Below are positions 44,775-55,900 of a stretch of 64,000 nucleotides of DNA, piece by piece. Made by a program: the position numbers and the translations under genes. The notes under the pieces are model-generated. The model had not been told where the DNA came from. It worked only from the letters and a program-made list of their open reading frames with translations, and searched no databases. How positions within the stretch are numbered: position 1 is the stretch's first letter; each line of letters begins with the position of its first letter. Source of the stretch: Verrucomicrobiaceae bacterium (GTDB lineage: Bacteria > Verrucomicrobiota > Verrucomicrobiia > Verrucomicrobiales > Verrucomicrobiaceae); contig JAIXOU010000097.1 in NCBI GenBank assembly GCA_027486585.1, positions 1 through 64,000 of the forward strand, written 5' to 3'.

Positions 44775-47339
44775 ATGCAGCTCGGCACCTTAACTCTACT
44801 TGGACTTTGTTTACTAGGGCTCAATATCCCAAAGGTAGAAGCTGCTTTTCCAACACTGCATTTACAGCCTGTGATTCTGGATCAGATCCACTCTCCCACG
44901 GCTATTGTGTCAGCCAGAGATGCCAGCGATCGACTTTTCATCTGTGATCAGCCCGGCAGAATCTTCATCGTGAAAGACGGCATGCTGTTGCCGACTCCCT
45001 TTTTAGATATCTCAAACACGGCTACAAATGTGGCTCATCGAAAGGTGCTGGGACTGACTTCAAGTTATGATGAGCGTGGTCTTTTGGGCCTTGCCTTTCA
45101 CAGTGGTTTCTCAAATCCAGCTTCGCCGGGTTATCGGAAGTTTTATGTCAACTACAACAAAACCTATCAGGCAGGCATAGATCCACCACCTCCTATCGCA
45201 GACCACATACCTAACTGCACCACGGTCATTGCAGAGTTTCAAACATCACTTACAAATTCGAATATCGCAGATCCTCTCTCTGAGCGCAAACTCCTACTCT
45301 ACACTCAACCTCAATCCAATCATAACGGTGGCGGCCTGGTGTGCGCAACGGATGGGACTCTCTACATCGCGAGTGGCGACGGCGGAAGCAGCAATGATAA
45401 CAACGTGGGCCACACAGGTGGCAGCGCAGCACGACCCACTGGTGGACTGGGCAATAGCCAAGATAAAACCCGCTTGCTCGGCAAGATACTGCGCATCTCA
45501 CCACTGGACCCAGATGGTGCAGGTCCACTCACGTATGGAATTCCTGGATCGAATCCATTCGTTGGAAGTGGCGGCGGAGTACGTGAGGAAATTTTCGCCT
45601 ATGGCATTCGAAACCCCTGGGGGCTCTGCTTTGATGATCGGGCCGGTGGTACAGGCAGACTTTTCTGCGCGGACGTTGGGCAGTTACGTGTGGAGGAAAT
45701 CAATATCATCACGTCTGGCGGGAACTATGGCTGGCGTTATCTCGAGGGCACTGAGCGTCCATCTTTCTCTACAAGTATGGCTCATCCCGGTGGGACGCTC
45801 ATTGCCCCAATCGCCCAATACGCGCATCCTGGCTCTAATGTAAGTGATCCAGCAAAACCCGGCTTCTTTCTCCCAGAACTAGGTCTCTCTGTAACCGGTG
45901 GCTTTGTCTATCGTGGGTCCGCGTTCCCGGCCATGCAGGGCAAATACATCTTTGCTGATTATGGTGCCACAAGTGGCGCGGCCAGCGGACGCTTCATGGG
46001 GTTGGAAGAAAGCTCGCCCGGCGTCTTTACGCTCACCAACACTCTGCCCCTCATTGGGCCTAATCCGACATCACTGCGCGTCCTTTGCCTCGGTGAAGAT
46101 GATAGCGGCGAAATTTATGTCGGAGGTAAAGTCACCGCCGGCGTCTTAGCCCTGCAAACGGGTCTACCAAATGGTGCGCTCTATAAGATTGTACCTGCAC
46201 CGGCGGTGGTGAATACAACCCAGCTTGAGCCCGTGAAAGATAACTCCATCTTTTCTGAACTTGGGCCTTTGGGAGAAGAACTGAGCAATGGCACAGGCAA
46301 TCTCTTCGCGGGCCGTACGGGCGCAGGGGAGAACAGGCGATCGCTCTTGAAGTTTGACGTTTCCAGTATTCCTGCAGGCTCTGCTGTAATCTCGGCAACA
46401 TTACAAATGAACGTCAATGCCACAGATGCAGCCAATCTAGGCGCGAGCAGTTTTGATCTTTTCAAGCTGCGACAGGATTGGGGAGAAGCCGCCTCCTTCA
46501 GCGCAACCGGACCCGCTTTTGCCCTGAACAATGACGCCACCTGGGACAATCGCTTTTACTCCGCTACGTCTCCCGTCGAATGGACTTTTGACATCGACCA
46601 ACCCTACTGGACCTCCACCTCCGCGACCGCCAGTCTGAATGCGCCGGGTAGCTACACCTGGACGAACTCCCTTTTTACAGATGTGCGTTCTTGGTTAGCC
46701 AATCCAGCTTTGAATCAGGGCTGGATACTCATCGGCAATGAGGCAACTAATGGAACAGCTAAGCAATTGCATAGCCGAGAAAGCGCAGCATCTATGCGAC
46801 CTAAACTCACCGTGACACATGTGTCACCTTCATCCTACGCACGTTGGATTGCCAATTATTTTCCGTCTTTGCCCGAAGGCGGCTTCCTCAGTCCAGATGG
46901 GGAGAATGATGTGAGCATCGACTATGATCGCAATGGCACGACAGACCTGTTTATCCCGACAGACAAAGATGGTTTCAATCATCTGATCGAGTACGCATAC
47001 GGCTTCAGCCCACTAAGCACCAACCCCGCTGGCAGTGATCAGTTTACGGTGGCTCTGTCGCCAGGAGTAAGTGGAAGCTCAAATTTAGCGGTCACTTTTC
47101 GCCGTGACAGCTCGGCTACAGATTTGATCTATCAATTGCAGATCAGTTCAGATTTAGTGCAATGGACCACGATGGCACAAAGCACGGCGGGCTCTGCGAC
47201 AGTGGGTGAGAACGGCAGCAGCGTGCAGTCTGATGTCCTGCTCAGCGGAACCGCACGTCTAGTAACAGTAATAAAAACCCTGACAACAGGAGCAAATGAG
47301 AAACAATTCGTCCGCCTGCGGGTGACAAGACTACGCTAG
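44775..47339 (+). CDS. Exported PQQ-type sugar dehydrogenase with DNRLRE-like and EF-like tail
   Basis: An 854-residue secreted protein (signal MQLGTLTLLGLCLLGLNIPKVEA). Residues about 30-470 form a GSDH/soluble-aldose-dehydrogenase propeller: DERGLLGLAFHSGF, NHNGGGLVCATDGTLYIASG, GIRNPWGLCFDD. Residues about 480-700 resemble a DNRLRE/CBM96-type beta-sandwich (SLLKFDVSSIPAGSAVISAT). Next comes a calcium-type DYDRNGTTDLF.....EYAYGFSP segment typical of verrucomicrobial surface proteins, then a beta-rich tail. Likely oxidises a sugar and passes electrons to a cytochrome; the adjacent MbnP/di-haem fusion is a candidate partner by position. Confidence 0.85.
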   Translation: MQLGTLTLLGLCLLGLNIPKVEAAFPTLHLQPVILDQIHSPTAIVSARDASDRLFICDQPGRIFIVKDGMLLPTPFLDISNTATNVAHRKVLGLTSSYDERGLLGLAFHSGFSNPASPGYRKFYVNYNKTYQAGIDPPPPIADHIPNCTTVIAEFQTSLTNSNIADPLSERKLLLYTQPQSNHNGGGLVCATDGTLYIASGDGGSSNDNNVGHTGGSAARPTGGLGNSQDKTRLLGKILRISPLDPDGAGPLTYGIPGSNPFVGSGGGVREEIFAYGIRNPWGLCFDDRAGGTGRLFCADVGQLRVEEINIITSGGNYGWRYLEGTERPSFSTSMAHPGGTLIAPIAQYAHPGSNVSDPAKPGFFLPELGLSVTGGFVYRGSAFPAMQGKYIFADYGATSGAASGRFMGLEESSPGVFTLTNTLPLIGPNPTSLRVLCLGEDDSGEIYVGGKVTAGVLALQTGLPNGALYKIVPAPAVVNTTQLEPVKDNSIFSELGPLGEELSNGTGNLFAGRTGAGENRRSLLKFDVSSIPAGSAVISATLQMNVNATDAANLGASSFDLFKLRQDWGEAASFSATGPAFALNNDATWDNRFYSATSPVEWTFDIDQPYWTSTSATASLNAPGSYTWTNSLFTDVRSWLANPALNQGWILIGNEATNGTAKQLHSRESAASMRPKLTVTHVSPSSYARWIANYFPSLPEGGFLSPDGENDVSIDYDRNGTTDLFIPTDKDGFNHLIEYAYGFSPLSTNPAGSDQFTVALSPGVSGSSNLAVTFRRDSSATDLIYQLQISSDLVQWTTMAQSTAGSATVGENGSSVQSDVLLSGTARLVTVIKTLTTGANEKQFVRLRVTRLR

Positions 47340-47351
47340 TTAAAGGCACCA

Positions 47352-48116
47352 CTAATAGGGAGTCACCATCAATGCCACGGCGAAGAAACCAGTTGTGCCT
47401 GTAGCATCCACAAAGACGGTGCGCGTTCCGCTATTTCCTGCGATTTGAGAGATTGGGTTAGTCCCCACTGCTGATGTAAAGAATTGCGCGAATGTGGGAG
47501 CGTCCGTAAGTGTCTGCTGATATTGCACGCGATAAGTAAAGCTACTATTTAACGTCCGAAACTGTAAGCGCAGACGAATCGTGGTGGCTGTCGTGGACTG
47601 CACACTCACCGTGGAGATGCTGGTATAAAGTGCTGGCACCTCGACGGAGATGACACCGGTGCTGCTGTTGAAAGATGTCGCGTAGCAGGCGAGATCGCTT
47701 GTCGCTGCTTGGTCAGGTTTGACTTTACCTGCAATGTCGAACTGGGAAAAATGATTGGGGCATTCCATGAAGCCGCTGCTACCTCCCGAATAGGGGCCGA
47801 CCACGGTTCCTTCATGCGTGCATCTCGTATCTACGGCGTGAAAAACATCGCCAGGCGCTCTTGTGAGAGTGAAGGGATAATAAGTACCGACAGTCCCATT
47901 GTTAAACTTAAACTGCACAGAACCATAGTCACTTTGAAGGGCTGGGTAGTCGCTGAGCTTGATTTTGATAACCCCTGCATTTCCACCTGTGCCAATGGAG
48001 GCTAGGACACGTCCAGTCCAGAGCTTACCACCGATGATAGAGGCAGCGGTGCAAAGGGAAAACTGCTTGATGACTCTTCTACGAGTCAGTTCCGCGATTG
48101 GTTGAGTTGTACTCAT
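47352..48116 (-). CDS. Tat-exported Rieske [2Fe-2S] domain protein
   Basis: A 254-residue protein with a twin-arginine signal (TRRRVIKQFSLCTAASIIGG). The Rieske cluster ligands are Cys99-x-His101 (DTRCTHEGTV) and Cys119-x2-His122 (MECPNHFSQFD). The spacing is typical of small Rieske proteins, which carry electrons at high potential. The last 90 residues (STVSVQSTTATTIRLRLQFR onward) form a beta domain of unknown role. It is the final gene of the DUF1800/DUF1501 run, 29 bases after the DUF1501 gene, and convergent with the PQQ dehydrogenase. Tat export fits cofactor insertion before transport. Confidence 0.9.
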   Translation of the reverse strand: MSTTQPIAELTRRRVIKQFSLCTAASIIGGKLWTGRVLASIGTGGNAGVIKIKLSDYPALQSDYGSVQFKFNNGTVGTYYPFTLTRAPGDVFHAVDTRCTHEGTVVGPYSGGSSGFMECPNHFSQFDIAGKVKPDQAATSDLACYATSFNSSTGVISVEVPALYTSISTVSVQSTTATTIRLRLQFRTLNSSFTYRVQYQQTLTDAPTFAQFFTSAVGTNPISQIAGNSGTRTVFVDATGTTGFFAVALMVTPY

Positions 48117-48145
48117 GGTGTCAGACTCTCACAAAGCAGTCTGCT

Positions 48146-49945
48146 TTAAACAGTAAAATCAATGAAATCCAAATTTTTGGACACCAAAGTCGCGGCGCTA
48201 AAATCGGGCTGGAAACGGAAGATGTTTGGGAACACCGTGGAAAGTTGGTCATCTGAGAGACCAAACCATTTGGCGATCATGGCAGCTTTTTGATCTACCG
48301 CCGTGGTGGGAATCCAGAGCCCGCGATTGGAAGTCGTGGCATCAATCCCGCCGCCGACCGTGAGATCGGGAAAGGTTCCCAAGATTTGACCACCCTTCAC
48401 CGCACCGCCGCAAACAAAGCTGTTACCACCCCAAGCATGATCAGACCCCCCAGTGGCATCATTTTTGTTCGGTGTGAAAGTACGATTGAAATCAGAAGCA
48501 GAAAAAAGCATGACTTTATCCCACATACCGATGGCCTTCATGCAGTCAGAGAAGGCTTTCACACTACGACTCAGGTTATTGATCAGGTTATATTGCCCTG
48601 CATTGACGTTGGCGTTGGGGATCTGGGATGTGTGTGTGTCCCAGCCTCCGACTTGCACAAAGAAAATCTGACGTGAGTTGCTCAGCAAACTGCGGCCCTG
48701 AATAAGCCTAGCGACGACTTTCAACTGATTCGATAAGTCTGTCTGACCAAAACCCGCAGGGAACCAATTGCTAAAATGCGTGTCAATCACGGCATTGTTA
48801 GGAGACGCTGTTTGAGCCAGCGCATTTCCGACGAGACCTTCTGTGTTGCGCGCAGTTTTTGGTACGTTCACATAGTTTTCATCAAAGAGGCTATCATGGC
48901 TAGCTGCGAGCACCTGCTCCAAGGCACGAAGACGCCAGCCGGCACTGGTATTTTGATAGTTTGTGCCTGTCAGTGGATCCACGCTGCCTGTTAGAGAGCC
49001 GATGCCCGCCAATGGGTTGTATTTCGTCGCGCCCAAGGCAGCAGGATTCGTGTAATCGGGATTCCGAGCTACATCACGTAAAGCAGCACCATAGTTTGTA
49101 GAGGGACTGCCACCAGAGAACCCAGAAAGCGGCGTAACGGCACCCGAGGAGTTCATGAAATAGGGCTGCTCTGAAAGACCCACCTGAAAACTATTGGCGC
49201 CAGCAATAGAAACACTGACACCTAATTCACCGGAATTCATTCCTGCAACGATGTCTGCGACGCGCCCGCCCCAGCCATTTCGGAAGGGTTTATCAGGAAT
49301 GGATGACTGCCACTGCACCTGCTGATCGCTATGTGAGAATAGCTGAGGCGGCTTGGAGGTCGTGCTGAGATTAAAGTTAGCACGAGTGACCCCTGGACGA
49401 GTCAGGGTACCAATGTTCGTAAAGAATGAGAGGTCGCCACTGTCGAAGAGTGTCTTCAGCGGATACGCGCCGGGATGAACAGCTAGGTCGTTTTTAGTGT
49501 AGCTGTTCCCCAGCGTGGATCGGCTTGCTGGATCATAGGCCGTACTGCCTGCGGTACCATTGATCGGCGTGATGCGGGATGTCACAGCATCCGTGACGAT
49601 GGCTGTGCCATTGAAGTAACCATTGTTCACTGGAGGTGTGAAGTCATATTGCGCATTCGGGATGGCTAAAACTCCGCGACCTGTTTCATAATTAGTGCGA
49701 GCAGCCGATCCAGCTGTGCCTCCTGGCATAAGGAGATTGTTGGAATCATTACCACCATTGAGGAATAGGCAGATCAATGCTTTATAGTCACCCGCCCCCT
49801 GAGCAGCAGCTGAGCCGACCAGCTTGAGTTGAGCCAGCGTATTGACCATGCTTGTGATTCCAAGGCCTGCACAAGTTGTCTGGAGTAAGAAGTCACGGCG
49901 GTTTGGTTTGCTACGGTCTTCTGATTTACGGATAAAGATATTCAT
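48146..49945 (-). CDS. DUF1501 protein, DUF1800-linked type (copy A), Tat-exported
   Basis: A 599-residue DUF1501 protein with a Tat-like signal (NRRDFLLQTTCAGLGITSMV). YKALICLFLNGGNDSNNLLMPG near residue 55 and VMLFSASDFNRTFTPNKNDATGGSDHAWGG late carry the family's Asp/His/Asn metal-type residues. Nearly every block has a counterpart in copy B at 57948-59717 (for example FSHSDQQVQWQSSIPDKPF and FSHSDQQTQWQSSVPDKPF), so the two are duplicates. In many bacteria such genes directly follow a DUF1800 gene, as here (42-base gap). Enzymatic activity is not established for the family. Confidence 0.93.
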   Translation of the reverse strand: MNIFIRKSEDRSKPNRRDFLLQTTCAGLGITSMVNTLAQLKLVGSAAAQGAGDYKALICLFLNGGNDSNNLLMPGGTAGSAARTNYETGRGVLAIPNAQYDFTPPVNNGYFNGTAIVTDAVTSRITPINGTAGSTAYDPASRSTLGNSYTKNDLAVHPGAYPLKTLFDSGDLSFFTNIGTLTRPGVTRANFNLSTTSKPPQLFSHSDQQVQWQSSIPDKPFRNGWGGRVADIVAGMNSGELGVSVSIAGANSFQVGLSEQPYFMNSSGAVTPLSGFSGGSPSTNYGAALRDVARNPDYTNPAALGATKYNPLAGIGSLTGSVDPLTGTNYQNTSAGWRLRALEQVLAASHDSLFDENYVNVPKTARNTEGLVGNALAQTASPNNAVIDTHFSNWFPAGFGQTDLSNQLKVVARLIQGRSLLSNSRQIFFVQVGGWDTHTSQIPNANVNAGQYNLINNLSRSVKAFSDCMKAIGMWDKVMLFSASDFNRTFTPNKNDATGGSDHAWGGNSFVCGGAVKGGQILGTFPDLTVGGGIDATTSNRGLWIPTTAVDQKAAMIAKWFGLSDDQLSTVFPNIFRFQPDFSAATLVSKNLDFIDFTV

Positions 49946-49987
49946 AACTTAGATGATGCGAAATTTTGATCTTCGAGTTTAGATTTC

Positions 49988-52900
49988 TCAATGAGTTACT
50001 AGTCCTGGTGCCCCAACTGTCATGAGATAGCCTGCCCATCGGCAGCGATCACGCACATCATTGGCGAAGGTGTCTGTTGGCGGAGATTTCGGATTAAAGG
50101 TAACCTCTGGCGTGTAACGCGTCGTTGCAGTCAAGCTATTGCCCCCACTGTGAACATAGATAGCTTCCATGATTGCCTGTCTAGCATTGATCGAAGGAAG
50201 CGGAACGGGCGCAGGTTGGTTTGGCTCGATCAAAATGGGGTTGCGGGCCTTCATGCTGCCTCCGCTAAACCACAGATCCATTTTGTCGATCATCACCTTG
50301 GTGGCCGCCCAATGGGCATTTTGCACTCGCGTATTATCAGTGGCTGATGGAGTCGTCGGGAAAGGATTTGGAATGACGCCACCATAAGCAGCACGCAGGT
50401 TTGAATAGAACGTATCGCGATAAAGCTGAATGCTTTCACTGTAGTCGATGACGATGTTATCCTTCTGATTGCTGGTACCTTGATCATTGACGAAGTAGCC
50501 ATTCGTTTTGCCAATCTGTGGCGGTGGCACATAGAATGCGGGCGGGTAGAGCGACAGGGTCACACTTGTGCCAGCAGCAGGCTGTGTGTTGAGTCTGATG
50601 ATGACGCTATCCCCAGTCGTGCTGCCCTCATTAATGATGGTGCTACCACCAGTATGAGCGATGTCGATGCTAGGCGTGTCATTGTCCCAGATCTGTGCCG
50701 TATGGGTCGGCACGCTCAGATTGCTGTAGAGTGGATCCGTGCTACTGACGCTGTGTGTGACGATGCCATTATGCGTCACCGTTTCGATCGTGGTATCATT
50801 CACTGCCGTCAAAGTAACCACCTGTGGCACATTCCAAGGATTGGCCCCAGCACTGGTCGTGAAAGTCAGTGAGGGTACACTCGCAGTGATTTGCGCGTCG
50901 GGCGTGATAAAGACGGTCACGTCCGCAGTAGGTTCAGCACTCAGCGTGATTGTGTAACTGTCTGTGACTCCATTTTCTGTTAGCACCGTACTGCCTTCTG
51001 TCGGCTGCACAGACACACTTGGACCGTCATTGTCATAGATGGCGCTGACCAGTGTGTTCACAGGCTTTGCATTAAAGAATGCATCTGCACTAGCGACTGT
51101 GGCGGTCACCTGCCCCCAATGAAGAATGGGTTCCATCAATTTATCATCCGCAGAACGGACAGTCACAGTCTGGGCAACATTGAAGGTGCCAGTGCCTGTA
51201 GCTCCTGGAATAAAGGTCACTACATTGGGGGTGACTGTCAGCTGGCTATCTGGCACAAAGGTGATCGTGACATTGGAGGTCGGCGCCTGACTCAATACCA
51301 CGGTGAAGGTATCTGCATTAGATGTCACTCCGTTTACGGTGGCACCACTTTCTGTCACGCTGGTTGATCCGCTACTTTCAGTAATGCGCACGACATTGTT
51401 GGCCACGGTCAGGTCATTGTCTGTGATAATCCCAGTGACTGACGGAAGACTGCTGAGCGCACTGTATTCAGCGGCACTTGTGGGACTAATGCTATGGGTG
51501 ATCGGAGAAAGATGACGTAGCTCTGAGATGGCATCATTCACTGGCAGCACTGTCACCGTCTGCGCTGTGCTCCAATTAGCAGGCGTGAAATTTAAGGTAA
51601 CAGTCGCAACTGTCGGTGTACCAGATTTGCTAACAAAGAGTTGGCTACCACCGTTAACAATGACGTCCACATTCCCAGTGGGTAACTTTGTGAGAACTAC
51701 TGTGTAACTGTCTGTGGTGGAGCTGCCTTCCGTTACTGCTGTCGTGCCACTGCTTTCGACCACGCTGATTCCTGGGCTATCATTGTCTGTTACTTGCACC
51801 ATCACAGGCGGCGCGGATAGGCCATTGAAATAACTATCCGTGCTGGCGACATTGAAGCTGACTGAACCCATGTGCAGTGCGGCCTCTACATTTGTATCAT
51901 CGACTGCTGTAACGGTGACTGTTTGAGCTATTGTATATGCACCTGTGCCTGTAGTAGCCGAGTTAAAACTCAGGCTGGCAGGAGAAACAGTGACCTGACT
52001 GCTTGGATTCAGTGTCACCGTGACTGTCGTTCCTGTGGCTGGAGCGCGCGGCAATAGAACGGTAAAGGTATCACTCAGATTCGGTGTCCCACCTGTTCCT
52101 ACAGTGCCACCTTCTCTGACTTGAGTGAAGATGTTTGTTTGGGCAATGGTCAATGGCGGATCATTGTCGTCCACCGTAACTAAAACGACAGGTGAAGAGC
52201 TGCGATCATAGACAGGATCAGAACTCACAATCGTGTGCGAAATCGTGGCAGTTCCTCTGGTTTCCGCTGTGCCATCATTAGTGGTAGAGACAGTAACGGT
52301 GACGGCAGTGTTCCAGTTCGTTTCATCAAAAGTAAAGGGCCCCGCAGGCGTAACTTGAACTCCCGTGGAGGAAGAAGTCAGGGAGACCGTGGCCGTCGTT
52401 CCAGCCTTGAGTTTACGGGCGAGGGAAAGAGTGTACGTATCATTGTTTCCGTCTTCATTCACAAGCGTACTACCACCACTTTCCGTAATGACGAGACGTG
52501 CGTCATCATTGTCGATGATGACGGCAGAAAGATTGTTGCCACTGCTGCTACCATTGTAATTCGTGCCAGCACTTTGTGAGTAGGCGGCAAAGCCGACAGT
52601 ATGCAGGCCTTCATTGCTATAGTCGTCTAGGGCTGACACTGTGACTGTTTGATCAACACTCCAAAGGTTAGAAGTGCCACTGGGTTCAAAGGTCAACTGA
52701 GCTGGAGTGAAGCGCAGTCCATTACCGCCGAGAGTCACACTGACTTGGGCATTCGGAACACTACGCAAACGCACCGTTACGGTGTCTGTTAGATCCCCAT
52801 TTTCAGTGACGCGTGTCTCACCACCAGTGTGAGACAAGATAATGCTGTTATCGTCATCCAAAATGCTACCGATCACAGGTTGAATAGGCAGAGTTGTGAT

Positions 52901-55900
52901 ATAGCCACCGGTTGCCGAGGAGACAGTGTGAGTGATGGTTCCTGTATGGTTACCTTCACTGGTTGTATCATTATTGCCACGGACGACGACGCCCTGCGGC
53001 ACATTCCAATTCGTCGTGGTGAAGGTTCTAGTTGTGGTGCCCGTAGTGAAGGTAGTGCTGATCGTTGTGTTGTTCGTGCCTGAAGGGGCCCCATTGATTC
53101 CGAGTTGACCATTCGAGGCACAATTGATGACAACATTCGCTGTGGGTGGCTTGGTCAGGACGATGGTATAAGAGTCTATTCCAGCCTGGCCGGCCGTGGT
53201 GTTATTCGTTTCAGAGACATCGGTCGTGCCTCCAGTTTGAGTAATCAGCACACCTAGAGCATTATCATTATCGACGACATTAACGGTCTGCATTGGCGTA
53301 ACAATGGCGTGGTAGTTTGCAGCAGTGCTTGTGGTCGTCAGAGTCACGGCATCATTGCCACTTCCAGTGTCTTCCACATCAGCATCATCGACTGCGGTGA
53401 TGGTGACAGCTTTGGCAATGCTCCAATCAGCATCAGTGTAGGTTAGGGTTGCTGGGCTGATCGTTATTTCCGAGTTAGCCGCTGTTAAATCCACTGTCAC
53501 CGTCGAACCAGCCGCGGGTGGGCAGCTCAGCATGACCGTAAAGCCATCCGTAGTGCCGCCTTCTTGAACCCAATTGTTACCGCCAGTCTGGGTGATCACC
53601 AGTTGCTCATTTTTGAGTTCATTGTCGACAAAAGTCAAAGGCACAGTCGGCGTGGCAACCCCCGCGTATCCAGCCGCGGTTCCACTCACCGCGAAGCGCA
53701 CATTGCTAGCGGCCATCTGGGCGATCCGCTGATCATTGACTCCTACCATTGTCAGCGTGATCCCAGTATTCCAATTGTTGGCATCGAGAGTGATAGAGGC
53801 TGGCCAGCCCATGAGTGTGGTCCCACCGTTGGTGGAGAAGCGTGCCGCTGGAGTTGCCCAACCATTACGGAAGATGAAGTCTGCGCCACTGACGCCTGGC
53901 TGCGCTGTCATCCCTGCCAATTGCATCCAGGTATAGTTATAAATCAGATTTAACTTGGAAACCTCCGCAGCCTCTGTGGCGATCTGTAACTCTGGCGCAA
54001 AGAGACCGGCCTGCGCCATATTGCCAGGAACAATGTAGTCGGGTAAGAACCAGTTAAACACACTCGGCGCATCCTGCGGAGACTGTCCCAGCGTGGAGCG
54101 CAGACTATCAATACGAATGCGGAAAGGTCCATCTGGCCAACCCAGAGGCTTTGAAGGTGGGTTGGCGTTTGCCAGACTGAACTTGGCATGTTCAGCTGCC
54201 GAATAACCACCTGTCATAGGAGCATCTAAATCAGAGAAACCCGTTTTCATGTCCCTAAGCAGGCTTACAGGAGCACCTGAAAAGGCCCGGAACTGCCGCA
54301 AAATAGAGGCAAAGTGCACAAGTGGCTCTTTCACTTTACCAAAGGAGATGGAGGTATCCGCAAGCTTGAGTGAGCGTGCCTCCCAGTCCAGCAAGATGGC
54401 TTTGATCACCGGCCCTAGAAGCCCGTTATTTTCACGATACACTTTCTGAACACGGTAAATGTAGCCCGCACTGGGATTGGAGGTAACAAGGCGTTGGATA
54501 AGCCAGCGTGAAATATTCACTGGGGTATTAGTATGGCCGGGGCTACCCTGTGAACCGTCACCATAAGTCGAAGCTGAGGCCACACCTGCAAGAACGTCAT
54601 GCGCCTCTCTGATCTCCGCAGCAGCTAGGTCATGCACCGCAGCATCAGATGTCGGTGACGTGGTCGTCACAGTTTTGGGGGTGATGAAGTACTCACCATG
54701 TTTTCCTGAGAGGAGTGTTTTGGCATTAAAATCATGGTAAATCGTGGTGCCAATGCGTCCTATCGTTTTCATCGGATAGACCCAGGCTGCTTGCCAGTAG
54801 AGATGCCCATTGTCTCGGCCAAACCAAGTGTTATTGGGCGTGCCATTCATGTAAATAGTCGGGGAGATGCGCTGCGTCGTATTCGTCAAACTCCCATACT
54901 GTCCAAGCACTTGAGTTGTTGCATTGCCATGACGTGCGCCGAAGGAAAAACCTGTGAATACTCGCGCCAGGGAGGAGATGTCATTGTTATCATACGTCGC
55001 AATTGGCAGCCCTTCGGAGTCTAGCTGTAAGCTACCATCTGGGTGGCGCAGCACGAGCCCGATGGAAAAGAGCTGCATGATTTCACGCGCATAGTTTTCA
55101 TCAGGACTAATGATCAAGCCGCCGCCAGCGTCATAAGAGGCGCGGTTAGCCACGCTGGTCAGATAAACACCCATCATTGGATTAAGAGAGACGTTTTCCA
55201 ACAACGTGCGGTATTTACCAAAAGCACCGCTTGCCAGCATATCCCAGTAGTTCGCAGTTCCATAGCCCCAGGAGTTTACGGTGGCATCACGTTCTGAAAT
55301 AACGCAGATTTCATGCAGAGCCTGAGCTACCCGTTGACGCACATGATCTTTACTCTGCAAAATCAGAGTCCACCATTCGCGCCGACGATTCGGTGAATCG
55401 CCGTTACCACCGCTGGGATTGTTATTGCCTGGTGCATTGGTATCTGGATTACCAGCGTTTGCCATCGGCATCCCATTCACATAAGTCACACCAATGCTAC
55501 CGCCATTGAGCTGCGGGTCACTGCTGAAAGTGATCGGTTTATTGCCGCGCAGAGCAAATTCCTCCATATCTGCGGCTACCATCAACTCTCGCAGACTGAG
55601 CTGCGGCGTCTGGCTGATGTCCATTTGCCGATCCAGCCAATTGGACAATCCATTAATGTATGTCCCGCCACTGGCGATTGCAGTATCACATTCGGTCCTG
55701 ATTTCATTGTACAGAGCTGTCGTGCCGCCAAATGTAGCCTGACCCATGAAGCGCCAGATCTCCCGCTCCAGAGCGTCTCCGACGGGTGCCTGCCAAGCTG
55801 CGCTACCGAGTGCTGGGGACAAAAGATCGTCATTATTGGGATCAAAACTGACAGAGCCGACGACCTTGTTAAAGAACCCAAAAAGCTCCTTATCTGGGTA

